Positions 1 through 6,043 of a stretch of DNA of 7,622 nucleotides are shown in pieces. The notes below the pieces were generated by a model, which was not told where the DNA came from, searched no databases, and was given only the letters and a program-made list of their open reading frames with translations. Source of the stretch: an uncultured Rhodospirillales bacterium (lineage in GTDB: Bacteria > Pseudomonadota > Alphaproteobacteria > Rhodospirillales > Casp-alpha2); assembly GCA_938074585.1 (NCBI GenBank), contig CALJEW010000306.1, positions 1 through 7,622 on the forward strand, in the 5' to 3' direction. The position numbers were made by a program, and so were the translations under genes. Positions within the stretch are counted from its first letter, which is position 1, and the number at the start of each line of letters is the position of its first letter.

Positions 1-217
1 ACTTACCCTCCATCTCAACACCCAAAATCAAGCATGAACAGACCAAACGCCCATCCATAACAACGCTGCATGCGCCACAATCGCCCGTTGCACAGCCTTC
101 TTTTGAGCCGGTTAGGTTGAGCTCGTCGCGTAAAACGTCGAGCATGGATGCCTTTGGCTCACAAAGGAATTCAAATTCGTCGTTGTTAACTGTTGTTGTT
201 ACGTATTGTTTTGCCAT
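1..217 (-). CDS. [2Fe-2S] small subunit of a molybdenum hydroxylase (CoxS/XdhA type), partial
   Basis: Partial gene: the first 72 codons are present and the rest runs off the window start. The protein carries the plant-ferredoxin-type [2Fe-2S] domain: GCATGDCGAC at residues 41-50 gives ligands C42, C47 and C50, and C62 completes the C-x4-C-x2-C-x11-C pattern of CoxS-type subunits. C60 and C19 are additional cysteines. In the family this subunit passes electrons from the molybdopterin subunit to the FAD subunit. The second, helical [2Fe-2S] domain should lie beyond the window. The ATG is supported by an AGGA ribosome binding site at 226-229, eight bases upstream and overlapping the end of the FAD-subunit gene, five bp away. 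The substrate cannot be told from this subunit. The family call is secure; a specific enzyme name is not. Confidence 0.93.
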   Translation of the reverse strand, partial: MAKQYVTTTVNNDEFEFLCEPKASMLDVLRDELNLTGSKEGCATGDCGACSVVMDGRLVCSCLILGVEMEGK

Positions 218-222
218 TCGAC

Positions 223-1080
223 TTATCCTACTGCTCGGTCATATGCGATTTTTGCCGTTCTGCGGGCCAAAACGCCTGCAACATCGGTTCTAAATTCAAT
301 GGTTCCGCGCCGGTCATTAATCGGCCGACACGCTGCACTAATAGCTGCTGCCAACTTTTTCATGGCCGCAGCGTCCAATGAGGTGCCAATAAGCGTGGCT
401 GCGGCTTCAGGAACCAATAATGCTTTTTCTGCAACTGCACCCAAACCTACACGGGCCTGCGTACATACCCCTGCTTCATCAACTTCCAAGCTAATGCCAA
501 CCCCTACAACAGCAATGTCCATTTCAGTTCGGGGAATGAAACGTAAATACGCATCGCCAGCGCGCGCACCGCGGGCTGGAAATGAGATTGAGACAACTAT
601 TTCATCTTTTGCCAAGTTGGTTTTGCCGGGGCCAACGGGAATGTCTTCTACTGCCACTTCGCGATTGCCGTTCGGACCAACCACGTTAGTAATTGCATTT
701 GCAGCAATCAAAGCAGGGATAACATCAGCCGCTGGAGATGCGTTGCATAAATTACCCCCGATGGTCGCACGTCCTTGAACTTGGGTCGACCCAATCAGCT
801 CTAACCCTTCAACAACACCGGGCCACATTTTTTTCACAGCTTGATTTTCGCCCAATTCAGCGCCCGTGGTTGCAGCACCAATTGTAAACGCTCCATCAGA
901 CTCTGAAATGGCTCGCAATTCTGAAATGTTTTTGATGTCAACCAGCATATCTGGATCGGTTGTATCCATGTGCAATTGCACCATGATATCCGTACCGCCA
1001 GCTAAAATCCGAGCTTGACCCGTGGCTCCAGCCAACAATCTAAGGGCCGCATCTAATGTTTTAGGGGCTTCATATTGCAT
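223..1080 (-). CDS. FAD-binding medium subunit of a molybdenum hydroxylase (CoxM type)
   Basis: A complete 285-residue protein of the xanthine dehydrogenase/CO dehydrogenase medium-subunit family, close to the usual CoxM length. The FAD-contacting motifs are visible: AGGTD at residues 27-31 and TIGGN at 106-110, followed by PAADVIPAL at 116-124. The C-terminal FAD-family domain begins around residue 175 with RTEMDIAVVGVG (184-195). There is no sign of the extra [4Fe-4S] insert that distinguishes the 4-hydroxybenzoyl-CoA reductase beta subunit, which argues against that enzyme. In the family this subunit hands electrons from the iron-sulfur centres to the final acceptor. The order medium then small subunit is the one seen in form I CO dehydrogenase (M-S-L), but many other hydroxylases share it. 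The start is the only in-frame ATG before an upstream stop; a GGAG at 1093-1096 lies 12 bases away, rather far. Confidence 0.93.
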   Translation of the reverse strand: MQYEAPKTLDAALRLLAGATGQARILAGGTDIMVQLHMDTTDPDMLVDIKNISELRAISESDGAFTIGAATTGAELGENQAVKKMWPGVVEGLELIGSTQVQGRATIGGNLCNASPAADVIPALIAANAITNVVGPNGNREVAVEDIPVGPGKTNLAKDEIVVSISFPARGARAGDAYLRFIPRTEMDIAVVGVGISLEVDEAGVCTQARVGLGAVAEKALLVPEAAATLIGTSLDAAAMKKLAAAISAACRPINDRRGTIEFRTDVAGVLARRTAKIAYDRAVG

Positions 1081-1199
1081 TGATCGTCAGTGCTCCGTTA
1101 ATTCATCTGATATATGACATGTATTACTATAGTAACATAAAGACTATTCCAGAGCGCACAACGGGCTTTTAAATATAGAATCAGCTTCTGGTCTTAAAC
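1081..1199. other. Intergenic spacer between accA and the hydroxylase operon
   Basis: This 119-bp AT-rich spacer separates the accA stop codon from the start of the FAD-subunit gene, both on the minus strand. It contains a 12-bp palindrome, a GGAG at 1093-1096 and TATA-rich stretches. I found no strong GC-rich hairpin followed by a U-run after accA. The best pairing (CCAGA with TCTGG across about 30 bases) is weak, so no terminator is called. The spacer is large enough for an independent promoter of the hydroxylase genes. Confidence 0.6.
1124..1135. promoter_or_regulatory. Perfect 12-bp palindrome, candidate operator/promoter of the hydroxylase genes
   Basis: TTACTATAGTAA reads identically on both strands and sits 44 bp upstream of the FAD-subunit ATG. 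Outside it are further matching ATG/CAT flanks, offset by two bases on one side, and an ACATGT palindrome lies at 1117-1122. On the minus strand the centre contains TATAGT, a -10-like hexamer, so a dimeric regulator bound here could block a promoter. I see no good -35 at 17 bp. The symmetry is directly visible; the regulatory role is inference. Confidence 0.35.
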
Positions 1200-2162
1200 T
1201 TATTTAAGCCCAGTTTTCCCCATGGCGAGGAACTTATCACGGCGATCTTTTTTAAGTGTAGTACCATCCATTAGACACAAACTTTCAAGGGCTGATGCAA
1301 TAACGACAGCAACCCCGGCCATCGCTTTTTTTCTTTCCCTGTGAGCTCCGCCCAAAGGCTCCGGCACAACTTCATCAATAACACCCAGCTGGAGCAAATC
1401 TTGCGCGGTTAGTTTGAGCGCCGTTGCAGCATCTTGTGCTAAATCACCATCGCGCCATAAAATTGATGCGCATCCTTCAGGTGAAATAACTGAATAAATC
1501 GAATGCTCAAGCATGATCACCTTGTTGGCTGTCGCCAATGCAATAGCGCCACCTGAGCCTCCTTCACCGATGATCAAGCTGATGATCGGGACTTCTAAGC
1601 CAAGAGAGACTTGAATAGAACTTGCAATCGCTTCGGCTTGCCCGCGCGCTTCAGCGTCAACGCCGGGGTACGCACCTGGGGTATCAACCAACGTAATAAC
1701 CGGTAATTTAAAGTGATTGGCTAATTCCATCAAACGCTGAGCTTTGCGGTATCCTTCGGGCCGAGCCATGCCAAAATTATGTTTAACACGGCTTTCCGTG
1801 TTCGCCCCTTTTTCGATACCAATAACAACAACAGAGGTTCCTCGAAAGCGCCCTATTCCACCAACTATCGCCGCATCTTCTGCAAATCTCCGGTCGCCAG
1901 CTAAAGGTGTGAAGTCATCGAAAAATTCAGCAATATAATCAACCGCATGTGGCCGATCATGATGGCGAGCAACTTGAGTTTTCTGCCACGGCGTAAGTTT
2001 TGCGTAAGTAGTGACCAGAAGGTTATCGACTTTCGATTGCAGCTTCCCGACCTCATCGGCGATATTAACATCCGGTGAGCCGTTCAAATGGTGCAGCTCT
2101 TTAATCTTGCCTTCTAATTCGGCGATGGGTTTCTCGAACTCTAAATAATTATGCATTGGCAT
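1200..2162 (-). CDS. accA: Acetyl-CoA carboxylase carboxyltransferase subunit alpha
   Basis: A complete 320-residue AccA, the usual family length. With AccD it forms the carboxyltransferase that moves the carboxyl group from carboxybiotin to acetyl-CoA, making malonyl-CoA for fatty acid synthesis in the cytoplasm. Recognisable segments are the N-terminal NYLEFEKPIAELEGKI (5-20), HHDRPHAVDYI (67-77), GRFRGT (104-109), VKHNFGMARPEGYRKA (126-141), TLVDTPGAYPG (157-167), the glycine-rich GEGGSGGA (199-206) and SPEGCASILWRD (227-238). The ATG is preceded by AGGGG at 2169-2173 with six bases of spacing. That favours this start over the ATG two codons downstream. The gene follows the RsmJ-like gene after 54 bp in the same direction and is probably the last gene of that operon, though a promoter in the gap is possible. 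Confidence 0.98.
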   Translation of the reverse strand: MPMHNYLEFEKPIAELEGKIKELHHLNGSPDVNIADEVGKLQSKVDNLLVTTYAKLTPWQKTQVARHHDRPHAVDYIAEFFDDFTPLAGDRRFAEDAAIVGGIGRFRGTSVVVIGIEKGANTESRVKHNFGMARPEGYRKAQRLMELANHFKLPVITLVDTPGAYPGVDAEARGQAEAIASSIQVSLGLEVPIISLIIGEGGSGGAIALATANKVIMLEHSIYSVISPEGCASILWRDGDLAQDAATALKLTAQDLLQLGVIDEVVPEPLGGAHRERKKAMAGVAVVIASALESLCLMDGTTLKKDRRDKFLAMGKTGLK

Positions 2163-2216
2163 TATTTACCCCTATTTATCCCACGCTGCAATCTGTTTAA
2201 CGCATAGGAAATTACC

Positions 2217-2813
2217 TTAGATCATAAACACATCGTAGCGTGTCGATTTTCCCAAAATTTGATGTGAGTAAGCTTTTAGATCTGGCATTGAGTCAGCACG
2301 TAAAGGCCATTTCAGGACGACACGTTTATTTGCGACCTTAAAGGCAGCTTGCATAACTTCATTGGCATCGTGGTCAGCACCGACAATTTCACGCAATTGC
2401 CGCATTTCTATTTTTACCAATGCTGAATTTCTACGCAATGGATGCATAGGGTCAACCAGCACAACATCCGTGCTTAACGTTGGCAACACTTCACGCGCAT
2501 CGCCGTATACCAAGGTCATGCGATTAATGATGCCGCTGAATGCAGAACCCGCATCTTGCGCTCTGGCAAGGCCATCTTCCAAAAGTCGGTGCATGTGTTT
2601 AGAACGTTCAATCAGGGTGACTTCTGCTCCCAAACTGGCCAATAAAAACGAATCCCGGCCTAATCCTGCTGTCGCATCAACAATACGGGGCGTTTGACCT
2701 TTGGATAACCCGCAGGCTTTGGGTAGAGCTTGACCACGCCCACCGCCAAATTTAAGTCTATGCCCAACGGCACCACCGTTAAAATCAACGATCAAATCAG
2801 AAGGTTTTGCCAT
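2217..2813 (-). CDS. rsmJ: RsmJ-like class I SAM-dependent 16S rRNA guanine methyltransferase, short form
   Basis: A 198-residue protein matching the core of RsmJ (YhiQ), which in E. coli makes m2G1516 in 16S rRNA. Diagnostic stretches are VDF...GHRLKFGGGRGQAL (9-30), the SAM-binding VDATAGLGRDSF (45-56), the acidic ribose-contact position E69 in LIER, the catalytic-type DPMHP (121-125, DPMFP in E. coli), SALVKIEMR (130-138) and KRVVLKWP (163-170). It lacks about 50 N-terminal residues present in E. coli RsmJ. It cannot be extended, because an in-frame stop (the xerD TAA) lies two codons upstream. No Shine-Dalgarno sequence is visible, so translation probably depends on reinitiation after xerD, only 3 bp away. 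The methyltransferase family call is strong; the exact target nucleotide is inferred from the family. Confidence 0.88.
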   Translation of the reverse strand: MAKPSDLIVDFNGGAVGHRLKFGGGRGQALPKACGLSKGQTPRIVDATAGLGRDSFLLASLGAEVTLIERSKHMHRLLEDGLARAQDAGSAFSGIINRMTLVYGDAREVLPTLSTDVVLVDPMHPLRRNSALVKIEMRQLREIVGADHDANEVMQAAFKVANKRVVLKWPLRADSMPDLKAYSHQILGKSTRYDVFMI

Positions 2814-2816
2814 TTG

Positions 2817-3749
2817 TTATTGGGCCAAAGGATGTGTTTCGTTAACAAGCGCTTTTAAGCCTTCGTCCAAAACATGTGTATAAATCTGTGTAGTCGAAAT
2901 ATCTGAATGGCCAAGCATTTGTTGCAAAGCCCGCAAATCGACCCCGTGAGCCAACAGGTGACTTGCGAATGAATGGCGCAAAACGTGGGGCGATACACGA
3001 CGATGATCGATCCCAGCTTCCATGGCCAATTTTTTCAGCATTTGGCCAAACCGGGCACGGGTCAAAAAACCGTCTTTACCGTGCGATGGAAACATTTTTA
3101 AATGCGCACCATTCGTCGTATGTTTTTTTGGTAAATAATCTTCCCGCACTGCCATATAGTCGGCAACGGCATCTTGAGCGGGCTCGCTCAGCGGTACCAT
3201 GCGTTCTTTGCCACCTTTACCACGTACCAGCAAAAACCGCTCATCACGAGATAAAGCCCCCAATGGCATGCCAACCAGTTCGGTTACCCGCAAACCCGTT
3301 GCATATAGGATTTCAAGCAACGCCACCAACCGCAACCCTTCACCACCCTGATGATCGCGGGCTGTATCTAACAACCTCTCGACCTCGTCTTCACTTAAAT
3401 ATTTAGGCAAAGTACGCCCAAGTCTTGGGCTAGAGATTGTTGATGTGGGATCATCAGTGCGAATGTTGTCACTGAATAAAAACCGAAAAAACTGACGAAT
3501 GGCTGAAATCTGGCGCGCAATAGTGCTTGCGGCTAAACCGGTTTCGGATAAAGATTTGATGTAGGCCCTGATGTGAGTCGCATCTGCATCTTCAGGGTTC
3601 CGTTTTCGGGTGACCATAAAGCCCGCAAAAGCTGATAAGTCACGCTCATACGATTCCAACGTATTCGCCGCCGCTCCCCGCTCGACCATCATCATATCCA
3701 GGAAAACGGATATCTTGCGTAAAACGGATGCGGGGTGTTTTTTCTTCAT
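2817..3749 (-). CDS. xerD: Site-specific tyrosine recombinase XerD
   Basis: A complete 310-residue tyrosine recombinase. The N-terminal SAM-like DNA-binding domain (about 12-95) includes NTLESYERDLSAF and STIARQISAIRQFFRFL. The catalytic domain keeps the full set of residues: R154 (TGLRVTEL), K178 (RGKGGKER), H255 and R258 (SPHVLRHSFASH), H281 (LGHSDISTTQIYTHV) and the nucleophile Y290. With XerC, XerD resolves chromosome dimers at dif during cell division under FtsK control. The C-terminal VNETHPLA is typical of XerD-type proteins, and there is no integrase-like or phage context, so a housekeeping role is likely. The start overlaps the stop of the upstream exported-protein gene in an ATGA, with no strong ribosome binding site, which suggests translational coupling. 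XerC is the main alternative; length and C-terminal style favour XerD. Confidence 0.94.
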   Translation of the reverse strand: MKKKHPASVLRKISVFLDMMMVERGAAANTLESYERDLSAFAGFMVTRKRNPEDADATHIRAYIKSLSETGLAASTIARQISAIRQFFRFLFSDNIRTDDPTSTISSPRLGRTLPKYLSEDEVERLLDTARDHQGGEGLRLVALLEILYATGLRVTELVGMPLGALSRDERFLLVRGKGGKERMVPLSEPAQDAVADYMAVREDYLPKKHTTNGAHLKMFPSHGKDGFLTRARFGQMLKKLAMEAGIDHRRVSPHVLRHSFASHLLAHGVDLRALQQMLGHSDISTTQIYTHVLDEGLKALVNETHPLAQ

Positions 3750-5740
3750 AGGCCGTTCGTAAGTAATGCTTCTAGGGCCAGCGCGCGGGCGTCTGCTTTC
3801 AGCCCCACCGACGATAACGCCATAAGTACTGTGCTAAGAACCCCAACTTCAATTTTAGCTGGTCCCACATCACCAATAGCCAACAATGACAGCAAGACAG
3901 TCTCCCCCACGCGTTTTAATACTATAGGTCGTGCCGGTTCTTGTAATTGTACTGGAGTAAGATCTGGCGCAGGCGAGGCTAAAACAGAGGCGGCTAACGT
4001 AGAGATTTGCTCTGGAGCCGAAATCAGAGCCATGTTAGGGGGTATGGGTACAACGTCCATCATTTCAGCGTTAACCGTCAGGCGACGCAACCGATTTAAC
4101 AAACCAACACTGGGCATGGTTTTTTGGGACCTCATATTCATACCAATTAGCGGCTGCCAAGATTTTTCAGAAATTTCAAGACCTAGGGATTCTAAAACCG
4201 TAAACAGCAACATCGCTTTTTCTTTGGATTCGGGTTGATCTTGAATTGCAGCCCACCACAAGGACACCAACTGGTCTGTGTTTTGTTGCCTTACCGCACC
4301 AAATTCAAACAAATGCGCTAGCGGCCCAAATAAGGCAATCGCCTTTGCCGCATCCGTATTACGAGCGGCACTTGCTTCTAAAATTTGATACCATGGCAAA
4401 GCTGCGTCCCGATCGCCAACCAATAAAAGAGCACGCAGCGCTTCAGGCGCAAACCACAACAGCTCGTTGGACGGTTCAATACGTTTCAAAATCGGCCAAA
4501 AGACATGGACTGTTGATATATAGCGTCCTTCGTCGCGGGCCAAAGCAAAGGCCCGTGCAGCTGCTTCAGCCTGCGCGATAGGGATGGTTTGTGCTAACGA
4601 TGTCCGGAACAGTAGTGCACGAACCATCGGCCCAAATTCGACTTCAGCACGGCTTAAAGGATTTGCTAAGTCTTCTTCTGTAAACGTAACACTTGCATAC
4701 ATTTGACGCAGCACATCGACTGGCAATGCGCCAGCCTCATCGGCTCTCTCGCCCGCTTCAAGGCGCAACTCAATAGATGCTTTTGGCGACATCGCAATGG
4801 CACTCAAAACGCTCGGAATATTTGATGAAATAACACTGCCCGGTAATTGCACATTCCCAACCCGTGACATGGCCAAATGTAGAGGTGATGGGTTATCCAT
4901 TTCAGACAGCTCAAAATCTTCACCTAAAATCAATCCTTCGGCCAAAGCCAAGAACGTTTGATCTTCTTCACCCAGTTCACGCATTAATGACAAACTGAGC
5001 AGAGCTTTCTCTTTCTCGCCTTTTAAAATACTACAAAACGTAAAGGATTTTTGCCAAAATGGAGAAGTCGCAATCGCTATTTCTTGCTCTGCCAACTTAC
5101 ACGCCCGGGCGTTGTCATTGGCAAGAAAACGCAAATCGACTTCAAGCGCTGTTAATTTTGCAACTCGAGCACTTGGCAAAGCATCAAATAGCTTACTCGC
5201 ATCATCAAGGGCACCGATGGTCATCAACTTTTTGAAGCGTATTGATATTAAATAATTAGGATCTGATATACCTTCTGGAGCAACGCCTGGAGATAACAGT
5301 AAGCGCAGCATAAGCTCACGCATAGCAACCGATGGCGCTCGGGTTGGTAAATTTCCAATCAAACGCTCAACCAACGCTCCAGACGTACCGCGCCACATTT
5401 GCCCACCAAGCGCGCCGGTTTGATATGTTAGAATCCCAACTTCGCTTGCATCAACAGCCTCTAGATTATCAACCTCAACACGCCCGCCAGTTATCCGTTT
5501 TGATGCACGCTGAATTCGTGGCTTTGCAATATCGCCACTACCACGGCTTGGACTTTGGCGGAAAGAATTAGGGGGCGTAATCTTAGTCGGCGGTGCCAAA
5601 CGTATGGGCTTGCTAATCTGTGCAATCGCCGTCGGAGACGTTTCCAAAAAGAGAAGCCCGATCAAACCAAATATACAGCCAAAACTCCCAAAACCTATTT
5701 TCGTTACATCCAAATCAAGTTTATTTTTGGAACTTGTCAT
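3746..5740 (-). CDS. Exported alpha-helical protein of unknown function, 664 residues
   Basis: I do not recognise a named family. The protein begins with a signal-peptide-like segment: charged residues 5-14, a hydrophobic stretch at about 16-33, and a plausible cleavage site after TAIA (37-40), so it is probably periplasmic. Residues 41-80 are proline- and basic-rich and look disordered. Residues 120-530 are amphipathic helices rich in Ala and Leu, resembling TPR or other alpha-solenoid repeats (for example 172-190, 242-256, 430-456). Only two cysteines, C214 and C236, lie in the mature part and could form a disulfide across a helical hairpin. A hydrophobic helical tail spans 604-660. The start is placed at 5740 because the signal peptide then sits at the N-terminus; a longer frame to 5809 would bury it and has no ribosome binding site. 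The gene overlaps the 46-residue gene by 20 bp and xerD by 4 bp. Confidence 0.85.
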   Translation of the reverse strand: MTSSKNKLDLDVTKIGFGSFGCIFGLIGLLFLETSPTAIAQISKPIRLAPPTKITPPNSFRQSPSRGSGDIAKPRIQRASKRITGGRVEVDNLEAVDASEVGILTYQTGALGGQMWRGTSGALVERLIGNLPTRAPSVAMRELMLRLLLSPGVAPEGISDPNYLISIRFKKLMTIGALDDASKLFDALPSARVAKLTALEVDLRFLANDNARACKLAEQEIAIATSPFWQKSFTFCSILKGEKEKALLSLSLMRELGEEDQTFLALAEGLILGEDFELSEMDNPSPLHLAMSRVGNVQLPGSVISSNIPSVLSAIAMSPKASIELRLEAGERADEAGALPVDVLRQMYASVTFTEEDLANPLSRAEVEFGPMVRALLFRTSLAQTIPIAQAEAAARAFALARDEGRYISTVHVFWPILKRIEPSNELLWFAPEALRALLLVGDRDAALPWYQILEASAARNTDAAKAIALFGPLAHLFEFGAVRQQNTDQLVSLWWAAIQDQPESKEKAMLLFTVLESLGLEISEKSWQPLIGMNMRSQKTMPSVGLLNRLRRLTVNAEMMDVVPIPPNMALISAPEQISTLAASVLASPAPDLTPVQLQEPARPIVLKRVGETVLLSLLAIGDVGPAKIEVGVLSTVLMALSSVGLKADARALALEALLTNGL

Positions 5741-5861
5741 CAGGAATCGTTCTTTCGATGTTATTGAGGGGTGCTGGTATGTCCCAAGTTGCAAGAAATG
5801 CACCGCCACCTATTGTGAGTGCAACAACCAAAAGAAATACGAGGTTTGAAAGCTTTTTCAT
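5721..5861 (-). CDS. Small single-pass membrane protein, 46 residues, unknown function
   Basis: A short open reading frame starting MKKLSNLVFLLVV. It has a basic N-terminus (K2, K3), one hydrophobic segment at about residues 7-25, then a hydrophilic tail with TWDIPAP at 25-31 and IPDD at 39-42, ending FQK. The topology suggests an inner-membrane anchor with a roughly 20-residue periplasmic tail, or a very short secreted peptide. It is called real because a strong ribosome binding site (AAGGGA, 5866-5871) stands four bases before the ATG. The frame also has ordinary codons and fills the otherwise unexplained gap before the large exported protein, whose start it overlaps by 20 bp in another frame. 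I have a weak memory of similar TWDIPAP-type small proteins in alphaproteobacteria, but cannot verify it. It is the first gene of the probable leftward operon. Confidence 0.78.
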   Translation of the reverse strand: MKKLSNLVFLLVVALTIGGGAFLATWDIPAPLNNIERTIPDDKFQK

Positions 5862-5865
5862 AGAA

Positions 5866-5871
5866 TCCCTT
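5866..5871 (-). promoter_or_regulatory. Ribosome binding site of the 46-residue protein gene
   Basis: AAGGGA on the minus strand, separated by TTCT from the ATG at 5861. This is the best Shine-Dalgarno match in the leftward cluster and is the main reason for accepting the small gene. By contrast, the ATG of the overlapping longer frame at 5809 has nothing comparable. Confidence 0.7.
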
Positions 5872-5901
5872 ATTAAGCCTTTCGGCACGTGATACGGTTA
5901 A

Positions 5902-5932
5902 TTTATATTCTCGACACATTAATATCTGTCAG
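5902..5932 (-). promoter_or_regulatory. Candidate promoter of the leftward operon
   Basis: On the minus strand, CTGACA (5932-5927, one mismatch from TTGACA) precedes TATAAA (5907-5902, near TATAAT) with a 19-bp spacer. Transcription would begin near 5895, giving a leader of about 34 bases before the ATG at 5861. The spacer is two bases longer than ideal, so this is a suggestion only. Confidence 0.35.
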
Positions 5933-5953
5933 AAGAAAAAACATATATGTCAG
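5922..5953. repeat. Pair of 11-bp direct repeats spaced by 21 bp
   Basis: ATATCTGTCAG (5922-5932) and ATATATGTCAG (5943-5953) agree at 10 of 11 positions, with starts 21 bp apart, about two turns of the helix. The complement of the first copy contains the -35-like CTGACA of the leftward promoter candidate. Such phased repeats often bind a transcription factor twice on one face of the DNA; that role is inferred. The A-rich spacer (about 5933-5940) could be bent. Confidence 0.4.
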
Positions 5954-5956
5954 TAT

Positions 5957-5987
5957 TTGAACTGATTCTTATATCATAGTTTGTAAT
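5957..5987 (+). promoter_or_regulatory. Weak candidate promoter for aroKB
   Basis: TTGAAC (5957-5962) and TGTAAT (5982-5987) resemble -35 and -10 elements with a 19-bp spacer, longer than the usual 17. The whole area is AT-rich, so chance matches are expected and other combinations exist (for example TATATT at 5993-5998). It is about 75 bp upstream of the aroK start. Confidence 0.22.
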
Positions 5988-6028
5988 TGTTGTATATTTC
6001 AACTATGGCATTTTACGACACTGTATAG

Positions 6029-6043
6029 ATTATCATTGATAAT
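6029..6043. promoter_or_regulatory. 15-bp palindrome upstream of aroK, candidate operator
   Basis: ATTATCA, one central T, then TGATAAT: two perfect 7-bp inverted arms, ending 17 bases before the GTG start of aroK. Its position between any likely promoter and the ribosome binding site suits a repressor site. As RNA it could only form a weak AT-rich hairpin with a three-base loop. The symmetry is certain; the function is inference. Confidence 0.35.

Noticed and set aside
206..778. 190-codon open frame on the plus strand
   Set aside because: It is antisense to the FAD-subunit gene, which has clear family motifs; the antisense translation shows only low-complexity Ala/Thr/Pro composition.
1..1080. 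Naming the hydroxylase genes coxM and coxS (CO dehydrogenase)
   Set aside because: The catalytic subunit that decides the substrate is outside the window; family-level names are as far as the evidence goes.
1141..1199. Possible rho-independent terminator after accA
   Set aside because: The best pairing is five base pairs across a roughly 30-base loop, with no solid U-run; too weak to call.
2963..3406. 147-codon plus-strand open frame
   Set aside because: It lies wholly opposite the catalytic domain of XerD, has no ribosome binding site and no recognisable domain.
2817..3749. Integrase of a mobile element
   Set aside because: The full-length sequence has XerD style and sits in an operon with housekeeping genes; no attachment site, tRNA or phage gene is nearby.
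3735..4238. 167-codon plus-strand open frame
   Set aside because: It is antisense to the C-terminal part of the exported protein; its composition is a reflection of the opposite strand.
5741..5809. Longer start (ATG at 5809) for the 664-residue exported protein
   Set aside because: It adds 23 residues before the signal peptide, has no ribosome binding site, and reads in another frame through the well-supported 46-residue gene.
5555..5892. Several overlapping 70-90 codon plus-strand frames
   Set aside because: They are antisense to the start of the exported protein and the 46-residue gene, overlap one another, and lack good initiation sites.
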